This document shows positions 48,317 to 63,300 of a stretch of 64,000 bases of DNA, piece by piece (positions within the stretch are counted from its first letter, which is position 1; each line of letters opens with the position of its first letter). This DNA is from Chionis minor (taxonomy: Eukaryota; Chordata; Aves; Charadriiformes; Chionididae): assembly GCA_013398295.1 (NCBI GenBank), contig VZSF01001145.1, positions 1,008,843 to 1,072,842 of the forward strand, read 5' to 3'. The translations under genes were made by a program, and so were the position numbers. The notes beneath the pieces were generated by a model. The model ran no database searches. It was not told where the DNA came from and was given only the letters and a program-made list of their open reading frames with translations.

Positions 48317-51300
48317 CTACAAAGAAAATGGCAAGTTAGATCACAGAGTTTCATACCGCTGGAGCTGCGGTCCTTAAATTGCTGTTATGAGCCCAAAAAT
48401 GAGACATGCTGAGCGCTTGGGAATCTTTACCTACAACAGTGGGAAATACAGGCACCCAATATTCTCTGGCAAAGTGTATTTATTCTTACAGTACATTTGT
48501 TAATATATCTTACAGACATGGTGTAGAGTGATGTCTTCATAAAACTGGAATAGTGTTAATTTTCATGGGTCATTATAATAAATAAGGCCATACATTAGAG
48601 TCATTCACGCTTTGTAACTGGATTTTAAAAAACCACAAGCTGACTCTTCACTATAAAGCATCAGTAATAGAAGCTATTTTTCCATGGCCTTCCAGCCAAG
48701 AAGATAACCATTACAGCGTAATTCAACATCCTACAGCTTTCCTGAGCCTGCAGATATAACCTTCCCAGTGCTTCTTCCATCCTAGTTTTGCCAAGCAGCA
48801 GTGAGGTGAAGTTAAGAAGACATTGGTCTGTTCACAGTTGCTTTAACGAAGCTGACAAGTGTCCACTTCCTACTGGGGCCATTTTGGAAGGATGCAGACA
48901 GGCCAAGAGGTGTGGTGACAGAGCTCACCGCAAAACCGGTGGAAGAGGAAGCGGAAACATGCTGCCAGATGATTTGGGCTGAATGAATACCCCCGCTGCC
49001 CGGCAGGCAGAGAGCTGAGATGGGATGAACTCCAAATCCATACCTAAAAGAAGAGGCTCTTCAAGGCTGAACCCTGAGTCATGGTCCAGACCCCAGTAAT
49101 TGAGATGAGCATGGTGACTCAGGAGATCCCTTCTCTCATGCATCTTCTCTATCAGCATCACTATGCCACTCCATTTATCTAGTCCTCCTTTTAGCAAATG
49201 TCTGGCTAGTTTCAACAATCAAAACATTACAGAGCCAACAGGCAGGCAACCTACACATGAAATAGAGGCCACAAGCCTCGTTTACTAGCCATCTTACCTA
49301 TGTCCTCTCTGGTTTTGGTCTATCAACATACATTTAGACAATTACAAGTCACCATCTCAGGAAGCCGAAAGTAACACTTTTAGAAGGAGCCGTAAGATAT
49401 TACCCTTCTAATAAGGGTATCCTGGCTACTGTAACGTGCAGTGTTCTTCTGAATTTCAGCTGCAGCCTGATGAAAACTATTCATGAGGGTTTACTCAACA
49501 AAACATTTCTTGTACTAGGTAGAAATGAACTCACTTAAAACATAGTACTTGATCATAACATTAAGACTAGTGAGGAGCTATGCAAAGAGAAACACTGCCA
49601 AATTTTAAGATGTTCAAATACCAGTGTTTTGATTAGACAAGATTATTTTGCATAAGCACTACAAAGTCTAAGAATTTGCTCTAATGATTAACTTCGAGAT
49701 TTCTGTAAACATTTAGGACTGTGTAACACGTGCATATCCATACATGCCACTGGAATTCTAGACAAAGTGTCCCATCATGTGAAGCAAATGCTTCCAACAA
49801 AATGTAAAAAAAAAAATTTTTACAGCAGCATAGAATTACTAATAGCTTATTTGGCTCCGCTCTTCTTCCTTGTTCAAAATCATATGCAAACAACAGTGAA
49901 TCTTGCACAGCACACTGTATGTTGTCAAAGGGTGTGTGCAAGTTTATATATAAACATACATATATTTGTCAGGGAACAGGATTTGTCAGTAATCCTGAGA
50001 AGCAGGCACTGTTTGCAAGGTTCATGCTAACCTCTGTTTCTCCTTTCCAGATGGCAATATAACAACTCCACAACTGATATACTTCTCTGACATGGGCTAA
50101 ATATATTTGGCTTTGTTCTAAGCAAGCACGGTTCTTGTGCCCAAACTCCTGGACTGTAAGGTCAAACTCCTGTATTCGTTCCCCTCTACTGCTGTATTAC
50201 ACTCCACATAGTCTAATCACGTATTTCCCACACGATGCTTTAGAAAGCTGCAGATCTGTGTTTATGATGCTGATAAATAATGTAATGGAGAATTCTGAAC
50301 AGACTTGAGGAGAGATAAAAACATGAATAAAGCCACCTTCTGTCACAGCTACTTTTACAACACAGCAAGCCCTGCTGCCAGAACACAGCTGAGCCTTAAG
50401 ATATTCTTGGGATTTAGATAATCCTTTAAGAATATACCTGGGGTCACTGGAACAGTTAAAAGTGCCAGTACGTATGCCGAATCTTGAGACTTTCTTCACC
50501 ATTTTCTCCCAGTGGACTTTACCCACCAGTGGGCTTCTGTTGTTTGCTATGACCTATTGCCAAAAGGAAATAATAATTTAGTATTACAGTAGGTTTGCTT
50601 CCTGGAATAAAGAGCAACTTTCACAAAAACAGAGATCTAATCACCCTTGATACTGTTTTCCCCTTCTCTTAGAACATAGAGTAGGTATATACAACCAGTA
50701 ATCACACTAAATGTCTTTGAAGAGCGAAGCTGTAAGACAGAAATATAGTTTCTGCAGAAAGACAAAAGTGTAACATCATTTTAAGTACCTGTTAAGATAC
50801 CAAAATCAGCGGTAGTTAACAAAAGCCTTGTGAAAATAACAGAACTATCATTAATCAGTTCATAGTAGGGAAGAAAGGAGGAGGGTGCTGCAGGTTCCTC
50901 TTTGCAGTAAAAAAAGACCATTACTTTATTACAATGCTCCATGAAAAGTTAGAGCGCCCCCAAAAAATGCCTCAGAGCAAGTAAAATGAGTTGGAACATA
51001 TGTACCTGGTATCAGATTAGACTGCCAACAACCCTTTCTAAGCACTGGAAACTAGTGATTAAACTCTTGGATAACGACTAAAACTCTTGACTCCTTCCAG
51101 TTTTGCCAGAGACTCACTCTGTAACTTTACATGACTCTTCCACCAGCTCCAGTGTCCCTCCCATCTGCCATTTCAGGGTGATAATTCACTGTGATATAGC
51201 CGAAGGTGTAATTTGTTCTAACCTAGTATATTAAAGTAGTACTTCAGGTTACCCAGATGTAAGCTTTTGCAGACATGAATGACAAAGAATAAACACTCGT

Positions 51301-54300
51301 CCTCTGACCTGTAACTGTCCAGGGAAGAAAAAGGGAGGGGAGGGTGGGTAGAGAGGGAAGAAAAAAGGAAACCTGCATGCCTACAGTTGACAGGTAATTT
51401 TGAATGACATGACTGATCATGCATTATTCCATGAGCCATCGCAGTTTCTATTTTAGACATGCCTCACATGCTTCTGCAGGCTGACTGGCAACCACTTAAA
51501 ATACATTTTTAAATTAAGTTTTGAAACTTCCATTTGTTAGGTATTTGTTTACCCGCCATTAAACTTCTCCCAATCATTTTCTGACTTAATACCCTGAAAT
51601 GTCAGCTTTCCTCTGGAAGCTGGGTTGTCACCATGATTAACAGTTCTCTATGTACAGGCTGAGACGCAGAGCTGCAGAGTGTGTCTGGCCTTTGAGACTC
51701 AAAAAATATTATCTGCTTTGTGGTAAGTAGCATCCTCCCAGAAACATAAAGTAAAGGAATTCACTAAGCCAAATGGGAAACATGGGAAACATTCATAGGG
51801 AAACAAATGAAACTGAAGTCACAGATTATACTGCCATTCGAGTGAGGCCAACATGTTTAAATAAAACCAGAGGTGAACATTTAGATAGGAGCTCCTCAAC
51901 TTACTCTCAAAACACACACATCACGCAGAAAAGCCTTTTTGATTAGCTAAACACAACCTTCAAGCACCACGACAACCATCTGGGGAAATCTGTCATATTA
52001 TTGAGGCTTCTTTACATCACCCAATGTCACTGAAGCAATTACTTGGAATATTTTAAACTTCCTTTCATGTACTTCAACTACAAGAGACCACATTCCTAAA
52101 GACACCTTAACACCCCTATATCCTCAGAGCTGCTACGGTATGATAGATGCATCCAGCATAGTAAGGGATCACCACCTTTTATTAGTAAGTATAAAAGTAA
52201 AACGTTGGTAACTGGATTAGTCTTTGGTACAACTATTCAGAGATTGGTTGCTTCCAAAATTCTGTGTCTATGTTCTGAAGAAGCTTAGCAGAGCTGCTGA
52301 GAATATGTTAACATTATCTGCAGAAGAACCGATCTCGCTCAGCTGTTTCTTCTGATTATTGCAATATCCACTTTCAAGAGAAGAAGAGTTGTTGCAAACC
52401 CAGTCACCAGTATGTTTTACTGACTCTTTGTGCTGGTAGATTTTTTTTAATACCAGTTTAGTTCCCTTCCTGTGAAAAAGACTTTCCACTTGGAGAAAGT
52501 TATTTATGCTGTAGGACAGCAACAGAACTAGCTGTTCTAGAGAACCTTACTATGGTGTGCACACTGAAGCTTTGTAAAATTTATTTGGCTCATGCTTTTT
52601 TATGCCATTATGTCAAAAAAACCACCCCAAATAAACATGTCCCTTGCAGCTCCTCCTTGCAGACAACACCCGCTTACAACATTGGGAGTTTACCAGACAG
52701 AGATGAGGGTTTGTATTTTGGAAAGTGGTCATCATCTCTGTGGATGAGGGAGCCTAAGCAAATACTGCAGGTTAACCAATCACCCTGTAATTCAGTTTAA
52801 ATTAAAGACAACTTGCAAACACTTGTAACAGATTTTATTTAAGAAGTGTGAATTTTGATAAGCTAAGAAGTTTAGATTAAAAACCTGTGACTGAGGAGAC
52901 CAGGAATTTGAATGAGGAAGAGGCCTGGAAATTCTTCAAGTCCAAGGTGTTAAAGCTATCAGGATTTTCTATTTCAAGCAAGGGGGGAGGAGGGAGGAGC
53001 TGTCAAGTCCTGCTCTTCTTCCTAACAAGCACTTCCAAAAAGATGTTAGAAATAGTTCAAGAATCTACAAGGAATAAAAAAAGGTCAAAACGAAGAGCTA
53101 GCAAAGAAAGATATGCAGGAGATAATAAAAAAAAAAATGTAGGGAAAAACGAGCAATTCAAGTTAGACCATACAAAGAATATTACAAGCCGTATCAAAAG
53201 GTTTTTCAGTCATATGAATAAGAATAGAATAGGGGGAAAAGCAGCAGGATCACCATACAACGAAGATTGGATAAAAATGTAAGATGATTTTCTTTTTAAA
53301 ATGAAATGAGTGCTCTGACTCAGTTTTCAATGAAGAGGAGCTGGCTGGCCATGGACAGGTTAGCGACCTTATGGGAACAGACTGTATCACTTGACAATGG
53401 AAACAAAATTTAAATAACTTAATGCACTTAAATCAGAGTAAGCAGGTAATCTCCGACCCAGAACTGCAATATAATAAGAACACAAAATTACATATGACCC
53501 TGCAAAGATTTCTTAATAAAAATCCTTTCAGAGTAATTTACATTTTGACAGGAGAATAACAAGTTAGCAACTAAATATTTAAGAGCTAATGAAAAAAAAA
53601 ATTATCCCACCAGTTTGATCTCAACAGTATGCAAAACTGTAGAACAAATTTTAAAGGTGCAGAGATGGTTGAATTTTCCACCCCTTTGCACCACGGAATT
53701 ACTAAAGATGTTTCATTACCAATTAAACAGAGAGTTAAAAATCCACCTTTTCCTGGAGGAAAAGAATTGAGTTTCAAGAAAAGGGAATGTATTACCTGTT
53801 CTGTACTGTAGTAGGGTATCTAGTATTGTACCACATGGAAAATTTTCAGGAGAACTAGAGGTAAGTTTTTATAGTGAGTGAAAAAAAAGTTTTAAAGTGA
53901 GTAAGAAATTGGCTAAGGCAAGAAAACTTCCAAATGCCAGAAAAGTGCTAACAGACTTCTTAATAGATTTACCTCAGAGTTCAGTTCAGCATATATTCCC
54001 ATTAACGCCCTTCCTGAAGAAACTTGAAGTCTCCCACAGCCATTTGCAGATGACATAAAACTGGGAAGCACATCTATGTACAAAAGAGGATTACAACGCT
54101 ATACAGGGAGAGCTGCACAAATCTTGTAATGCAGAGTGTCAGAAATGAAATTGAATTCAGTAATGAACAGGACACTCTGGGAGTTCATCAGTTAGAAAGA
54201 GCGATGGGAGGAAAAGCTTGGGTCTATTAGTTGATCCAAAAGGAACTATGAGCCATCAATATTAACGGGCTGTGAAATAAGCAAAGCACAGGATATATTA

Positions 54301-57300
54301 CGCCTGACAAAACAAACTGGTTGATTGATCTCCTGTACTGGGAGTAGTGGGGTAGACATCAGGAGCCAGTGAAACTAAAGGGCGATGTCAATTTAAGTGC
54401 AACAGGAACAAATTAGCCATGAATACGCTTAGGCCAGAAGTCAGAGACCCATTTCCAAGAAGAGAACAGTCAATAGGAGTAATACACTCAGACAACTTCA
54501 ATTTCAGAGAGACAGCAAGACGTTTTATAAACACACATACTCCAGTCTAGTAGAAAGCTGAACTCGCTCATCAAGAAGGTCCCTTTCAGTCATATGCTCC
54601 GTGTCATTTCAAAGAAATAAAGACAAAGCTCATCAAAGCAGGTATCTTTATGAGATCAGCTAGCACAGCTGAGAAACAACCACCACATTTAGAGGAACAC
54701 AAACAAAGCCTTCAAGCTGTTCTTATTACTAGCTATGTTCACAATCTGCATCACATCATATGTCAGAGTGACACTAAGACAATGAAGATAACCCAATTAA
54801 TCCATTAATCATCTTAATGGACTAAGAGAACCCAATAGGATCAAAGTGACCCTGCCATTTAACCATCCCGCACCACGGAATAGACCTGCTCCCTAATCTA
54901 CACCTAACCCAGGCCACAGGACTGTCTCTGACTGCAGGGTCTGAATTACCAACTCTATATATTAATTACTGTCTTCTTTAGTGGAAAAAGATACTAGAAA
55001 GAAGGCCAGACCCTCACTGAGCATCCATCCACACCTCTGAAGTCTCAGACGCAAGCTTCTTTGTAATCCACCTGTGAATTTGGGAGGACCACACCATATC
55101 CCAAAAATTCAGGAGACTCCCTGCCAACGACTGAAATACGTAAGTTACGCCACGAAGATGTGCAAAGTAAAAATGTAAAGACGGGGTTTTGGAAATTCCT
55201 TTATTTCTACATCTTCTGATTGAGTTTTCTTGTTTAGTTTTCATAAAACACCTAAAAAGGCAGTTTCCAGCTACCACAGAAAACAAAGTTAAAATAGAAT
55301 TCAACTAGGGACACACAATAATGGTATCATCGAAATACTGATGATTTCAACAGGCATTTGCATGGGTAGCCTTTGCATTGGAAGAGCTCTCCTGACTTTG
55401 AATTAGACAGAACTGTCCCAAAAGAGGGCAACTGAGAACGTAATTAATAGAATCATTTTGATTGGTAAGCTGAAGCACTCATGACATTGAAGAAGCAAAC
55501 GGACTTTAAGAACAAATACCTCAGAGACATAAAGACTTGGAAAAAATTGACAACGTCAGCAAGACATTTTGCCTCTCTTGCTTAATCCAAACCAGAAAGC
55601 GTCTCAGGTAGATGCCTAGTTATCGCAGTATCTACTTCATAACAGCCACTGATGCAGTTCCTCCTTAGTTTCCCAGTTACTGTTGAGGATTTTTTAAAAA
55701 TTATTTTATGAAACATGCAAACTTAAAATACCAGAAAAGAAGGGACAAAAAAATGAAGTGGCTCAAGGAAACACTTAAAGAGTTTGCCGTAGCAATACGA
55801 TATGCAAAGACAGATTCCTGCTCTGGTACTCCAGCAGTACTTGAGCACAACGTGATAGTAGCCTTATTTGAGCATTCTCCTATTTTCTGTTCATTTAAAC
55901 CAGGTATTGTTCAATCCCTTTTACACAGGTATGTAGAGATTTCAAGACAGGTCACAGCAACAAGATTTGGTCTAAGTTTTTATGCTCACTCACAACTAAA
56001 AATGTTCAAATATCACAAGGCATGAGAATGAGTCAGAAACGGACACGTGCAGAACAAACAACACTTCATGGTATTTCAACTCTCAATATTTTAAACAATT
56101 CTAGCTCCTTCAATCATTTCCTCTGCTTCCTCCTTTAGTTAAGGCATCCAGAGGAAAGAAACATATCAACCATGTGATGCATAAATGAATTACATGACTG
56201 CATGATATATCATGAATTACAGCAGGATGGAGGAAAGAGCTTACACATATCCTGACAGCAGAAGTACTAAAATAGGATTAACTGTTTTGGTTTTTTTTTT
56301 TAATGGGGAATAATCCCTACAATGTACCATGCACAAGACCAGGTATACCATCTGGAACAAAACACTTTCCACAATTTGTCTCCACTTCAACAACTTGCAG
56401 CAACCCAAGTACTTTGCAGACCACAGTATCCGCAAGGATGACTTCCCACAGAACCTGAACGCCCTTGGCAGACAGCTTTTTCGAAGAGGGCATTTTAAAA
56501 CCTGCCCTTAAAACTAGTTATTACTGCTTCTAACAGCCTCAGGAACCTGAAGTAACCTTAGTAACACTAAAGGGAAAAACATCCTGATGAACTGTCTACT
56601 TTGCACGTTCGACAGCACTTGCGCCGTGCTACTTTGATTAAGAGTCATTCCATTTGTGTTTGATACATTGCACCAGAGATGGAAACAACACTGAAAAAAA
56701 AGAAGTCAAAGCAGAAAGGCAGAATTGTGAGATCATCACAATACAGCAGAAGCTCCAAGCTACACAATGAACATATGTTTTATATATATATTTTTTTGTG
56801 ATGGAAAAATATTCACATTGGCAGCATCTCTCAGCTTTTACGGGTTAGGAGTGTGTGCCATGAAAGGAAGAGAAAACTGAATCCAAGTGAAAGTGCCAAG
56901 GGAAGCTCACGCATTATCTAAGCTGGAATTTAGCCAGGATACCAGGTGTCAGGCACACCTGCTCATACCAAGAGTACACAATTCTGAATATGCAGGAATA
57001 ATCAAAACTTGGGTTTACAGCTTAGCCACAAAGACAACACCACCAAGTGCTCATCAACTGTGGGCACCAGGACACTGCGACACGCTTTAAACCATTGGGA
57101 AGAACAAAACCTTTTAAATAAGAGACACCACTTCCCGCTGCACACACACACACGTACAGGTGGTTCTCTTGAGAATGGTCAATCCTCACCCAGCCTCAGC
57201 AAGTCAGTCCCCGCACGAAGGAGTACTGACATTTGAATCGGAAAAAACTGTGTGATTTTGCCAAAGGCAAAACTGATTTCTGACTTATGTAATGAACTGG

Positions 57301-60300
57301 TAAGGTTGTGTGTATGTGAGAACTGTCAGTCTGGCTCGGCAGTTTGCAGTTTGAGTTATCGAGACCCTTGGAGGTCCAGGAACTTCCCCACAGAGCCTGC
57401 AGAGGGTAAATGAGCAAAGGAAGCCTGATAATACCGTAAAGAGTCCATGCACTTGTTGGAATATTTTTAGGAATCCACAAAGACCCAGACGTCCAAAACC
57501 CCTGGCCTATTAATTAAGCTTCTCATGTGCTTTTCACAGAACTCTATAATTAACACCTATGTTGCAAAATATCCTCCCACAGATAAAACAGAAGTAAAAA
57601 TATTAGGACAATTATAATTTCAAAATACAATTAATTATAAATGGACTGGTGAGTTATTTATTAGAAGCATGGGAAAAAAGCCCACTTATTCCAGATAACG
57701 TCAATAAGTTCCTACATGACTGTCTGTACTTTTATTAATTCTGAGACGTCTCACTCTCTGTTTATTATTTGGCATTGTGCTGATGAAACTGTATTTCTGC
57801 CTAGTCGCTCCTTCCTAAGAACTCACAACTGGTGCAGAATCCATCCATATGGATTAAAGATGTCTGGAGATTTTTTTGCTTTTCTTTTCTGAGAAAGAGA
57901 CTGTGAAAAATTAGATCAAAATAAGCAAAGACAGAGACTACATCCATCATAGCATGCAAAAATTAACCACCTCAAAATTACGTGTAGTTTCTCAAGGGAG
58001 GTAGGGTGATCTACGCACGAATCTGAACAGCTCAGTTAAGCTGTCAGTTAAGTCAGAGGTTGATAATAAATGAGCTTCTGTAATGAATTAACATGGATAT
58101 GCAGGTGATATGAGAACTGTTAGATTCTAGCTGAAGGTATTGTGCACCCTTGACTGGATATGAAGACTCTCGAGAAGGATACTGAAAGTTAAAATCAGGT
58201 ATCCTATGGTAAATGATTCTGAAGGGATACTGGAAAAGACAAAAATACTGAATGATGTATTTAAAAGAATTTTGTGTTTCTATTTCATTTCCTCGTAGCA
58301 ACAACAACTGATCACCTGGCAAAATCAAGAAGGCAACTACGAAAATTACTCATCCAACGAAAGAAAGAACGAACGAACCACCACCAAAATCCTGTAGGCC
58401 CATCCCTTGCTCTGTGACTACACCACTTGAACAAAAAGTGAGATGCAGAATAGACTGCAACATTTTCTATTCATAATAATGTCCTTTGCACCTCCACCAC
58501 CAGACATGATCAAAATGTTTGTCCTCCTGCTTCAATGCCAGGAGTAAGGTTTCCTTTACTTCTCTCTACCACTATGTTACAGCAGGGACTTTTAAAATAA
58601 AAATATACATTAATTTAGATTTTAACTTCTTCAAAGAGGATTTTTATCTGTAGGTAATTTACTGTATGTTTTTAAAAAGTCATAATGACTACAATATTGT
58701 TGGATGTGACAGGCTTCTAGAGACTAACCAGAGAGCATAAGGAATAGCAGAGTCTGGAAAAGCAAGAACGTCATGTGTTACTCCTTTACCAACAAGAGAA
58801 GCAGCTCTAGAAACTACCACTCATCCTCCTTGCTAGCCAAAGTAGTGGACAACAGCAGCTGGCAAGCAAGAAGAAAGGCATAAAAGGAAAGGTGATGACA
58901 TCATGAGCTAATAGGAGAGAGAACATGCTGGTGCCTGTGGCTTCATGGAAGCTCCACATAGGAGCAGAGGGCACCTGTGAACAGCTACACTGGTAAACAA
59001 ATTACCACTGAATCTGGATGCTTTGCATGTGGATTTTGAGAAAATAAAGAAACAAAACCCCAAAACACTGTTTCCTTACATACAGACTTTGACTTTCTTC
59101 AAGGAATTCATCTTGCTGGCTCTAAATGATAAATTCACATGTCAAGCATATAAAGAAATAATACTTGTCTCCTCTTTTTCCTCTGATTTCTCTGCAGACA
59201 GTGATGGCTATCACATTTGCAGTCTGTGCCACCCCAGAAGTTTCGTTTACATGCACTGGAAAATAAAAGTCATCTTCATAGTCCCCCATCTTCCCACACA
59301 TCATCATAAAGTCTTCCAAACCAACTCAACGAACAGCCACTGTGCTAGCTGAGCCAGAACTATTCCTCTCCCTCTACCGTTTTCCAGCAGCCACTGTAGA
59401 ACAGTGATTCACAGTCAGGATCCTGAAAAGGATCTGGAGATCCTTTCTGCTTCACAGCCAGTAGCAACAACAGAGCAGGGGAATGCTCCGACCTTGTCTG
59501 TGGTCACCAAACCCATCCATGAGGCATCCTCACTCTCCTACTGTCCCCTGCCTAAGCATCGAGCTGATTAATTAGCTGTAAAGTTTCCACAGGATGCCTA
59601 ACAGCAAAGGAGAATGGGCAAGGGAGAGTAATCAAGAATTAGAACAGGGAAGCGATGATAAAAAGCAGATTTGGAGGGATGATAATAAAAGAACACAGGG
59701 AAGAACCTGTGAAAGGACAAGACCAATCCAGGAGTTATCCAGGCAAGAGTTATGGTGAGGAAGGGAACAAATCAAAACTCAAAGCGATGAAAACTCAAAA
59801 TGCAAGACTGAAAAAAAAGAAATTTGACATCTAGTGGTTTTTATTATGGAGAAACAGACAAATAGCATTCAGCAAGTAAATTATTCAGTAAATTCCACTA
59901 ATTTTTTTTCCACAGCTATTGTGACCAACTGAATAGCTGTGCAAATATTCCCAGAATGATGACAACATTCATCACACTAGAGATATCAAAACACAGCCCA
60001 TCTGATCTGCTATTATGAAGCTAGCTGAAAATATATTACGGTTAAAATTCTGCAAGCAACAGACAACAGAGAACTACCATATTTTACTCTTAAGTTGCAT
60101 GGGGAGGAGGGAAGGGTTTTTTATAGCATATTCATGCTTGTATTTGTCAACTAGCTTGGAGATGTGTAAACTTCCTTTCGATGCTCTCTCTCTGCTTGAA
60201 GAATCCCCTTCTGTACGATTTAAACCTGAAACTTACGTTCAATGAACTCCAAATACATCTCTCCCAAAACACAAATGCCATTTCGATGGTGAAGGTAATC

Positions 60301-63300
60301 TGTCCTCTTATCGTCTGTTTTAGCGTGAAATCTGATGTGGCAACAGTGCAGGTCTAGTAACAAGAAGTCATTACATCCTGATAATCTATTTAACTAGAAA
60401 ACATGAAGCAAGGAGACCAGACAAACCAGGCAGGAGAGCTCTCAACTGAACAATTAGTTGTCTGGTGGAAAATTTTGATTGCCTGATGTGGCTGTTTATA
60501 GAGAACTTATGCATAAGGAAAAAAAAAATCTCTTCTCAATAGAGAAGTTAATGCAGAAAAGCATTTTTACATTTTGGTCTAAATTACTTATGTTCTCAAG
60601 AGTTATGATAAATTCCTTCAGAATCCTATTTGCAAAAGTCTTTCTTTCTTTTCCTAAATGCTCTTTTATTCTCATGCAGCCCTGGGGAAGCACACTCCAA
60701 AATCAGTGGGCCCACAAGGTTTAGGGGAAGGCTAACTTTAAGTTACCAGAATATGTTGTAGAAGCAGCCTGCTAGCCTGGGAAGTAGCACACTGAGATCT
60801 TGCCTTTGTGAAGAGGCGACAGAGATTTTTAAAGTACTCTAAGCCCCTTAGATAAACAAAAACTTAAACTGGTTGGGTCTGAGCATGTAACGCAACCAAA
60901 AGGAAGAGCAACACCAGAGGCACCTCTCCTGTGCCAGCTGGGAGCATCTACACTTAATGCACCTACTTCACATGCTACACAAGCTCTTACAATACCAGGG
61001 CCAAGTACTTGCGTAGTCTGCGTACTTAAGTGTGTGCTACTTTGCTTGTTTTCTGGTTCTAAAGTACCTGGTTTTCAAAAAGCAATCCACAGAATAACAA
61101 GGTTTTGTTGTTGGGTTTTTTTTTTTTTCTTCCTGCCTATATAGGAACTCTCACTTCCAGCCCTTCTTGGGCTTTTTTGAACAGATTTATTCGTTATTAT
61201 CTCCCTGATGTAGTTTACCTTTGTCAACATCTCTGCCACACACTTTTACTACTAGTTAACTACCCTCATAAACTCCTCCTTTGAAACACATTTTGGATGT
61301 GGTAAATATATAAAAATATATGATCAAATTTCTATACCTGTACCAGCCAGATCCCGTCTTTTGTGTCTTCTACAAGCTCATAGAAGTGCATTTCACCACT
61401 AAAGTTTGTACTGGAAACCGAATCAGAGGCCTCTTCCTCCTTGAGAGCAGAATAAAGCTCTCCTTCCATGAGGTCTCCTGAAAAAGAGACAATTGGAGAA
61501 ATTCAATTACAATGGCAATTGAGAAAGACCACTTCATAAATTCTAGTAACAGTTTCACTAACTGTATTTTACATGGTTGCTCAGAGAACCTTTCCAGTAC
61601 GAAGGCAGCTAATCTAAAATGTTATTATAATTCTATCTATAGCGACATGACTATGAACAATTTGACTTCAGCTGTCAGGCAGGCCACAGAAGAGATGAAT
61701 GCTATGCTTCTGATTACACGGATGTACCACGCATGCAACCGAGTGCACAAAAGAATAAATGAACATCTTCTAAGCCCCGCTCTCTAAAAATAACAATATT
61801 CTATGGCTGAGAGCAATTTTAATCCATGTATCTTTGCCTTCATTTCACAGGTTAGTAATTTCTCAGCAACCAACTTCTTAACACTGATAATTCAAACAGA
61901 CTTCCAGAATTTCAATCAGTAATTTTGTACCAAAAAACCCCATGTTGACTGTCCCATTACAAGTAAAAACCTCAGGCAGAATAACTTAGCTGTTGGCTTC
62001 TGCTTGTGAAGTTGGGAAAAGTTCCCATGAACTCCAATCCTAGTGACGTAAGGAGCTCACAGTAAAATCAAATGATAATGTTTCCTTTGTAATCTCATTC
62101 CCCTCTGATGTTTTGTTGCACAATCATTACAAATGCTGTTAATGACAACTAGCATTCTAGTAACTAATCTGTTAAGCTTGAAGAAATTAAGTCTTGTCAA
62201 AAAAGGCTGTTTCCTTCAAAATCTAGAATAGGAAAAGTGTTACACCTGAAACCCTTTCCAAAAGTATTCATAGAATTTGGGGGGGAGGGGGGGGAAGGGA
62301 GGGAACAAACCACAAAAAACCCCCCAAACTCCAAAACAGAAAAATGCTGCAAAGCCTGTTGGTATGAGAAGCGTTTCCATGACATTTGAAGAAGTTGGTT
62401 AATACAGTTTGTTTGGAGTTAAACACTTCCCTGCAGCATTTGCAACCCAAACATCATGACATCATGGAAGTACCTGACAGCCAAGGAGTGAAAGTGATTG
62501 GAAACAAAAGTGAAATTGCCTAATGCTTTTACTGTTGGGGCAGCAAAGCGAATAAACAACATAAATAAACAATGAACAATAAAAGCAAATTAGATTTAAA
62601 TGCCCAGCATTAATATCAATTATTTAAAAGACTTGGCATTTTTAAGGCTACGGCACTCGCTATATTCATCCAAATCCTTCTCTTTTTCTGCCCAGACATT
62701 TAAACCCCTCACTGCCTATCCCGATGGCTGGGATTCCTCTCTCTCCTGTATCAGCAGCCCTTCCATCACCGATTTAAAAGCCGCCACTCACATTTTCCTG
62801 CTTGGCGGGCACCACAGCTATTACATCAGCCCCATCTCCCAGTCCTTGGGGCCAGCTCCCTCCGGCTGCTCCAGGCCAGCATCCTGACTGTCAAGACACT
62901 TCCACCGTTCCTTACATCGCCATTCCTCTTCCCTCTTTCCTGTTCATCACCCCCCAAAATTCCACTTGGTCTTCCCTACTTCTCAAACGCCTCCCTGCCT
63001 TTTTCCAAGCCATTTTTTGGTACGTCGGATCTACTTTTGCTCCTCTTCTATAAAACGCCGGGACCCTCGGTACCCATCCCTTCTGCTCCTCCTCAGCCGC
63101 AAAATCGCGGTTTTCCTCCCTGCCCACCCAGATACCAGTAACTGTAATGGTATCAGCAGAGGGGTCGGGAGAGGAATACCCGGGAAAAGCTGCCCCCGGC
63201 TGTAAACACCTAACCCACTGCAAATATTTGGATCCTTTCCTCCTCCTTTTCCACGGCAGAGGACATTCGCGCCCATCTGCACGACCGCCACCTCGCCACC

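Noticed and set aside
48317..48354. ATG upstream of RNF103 exon 4 as an independent start
   Set aside because: Sequence before the acceptor at 48316 does not match RNF103, and exon 3 joins here in phase.
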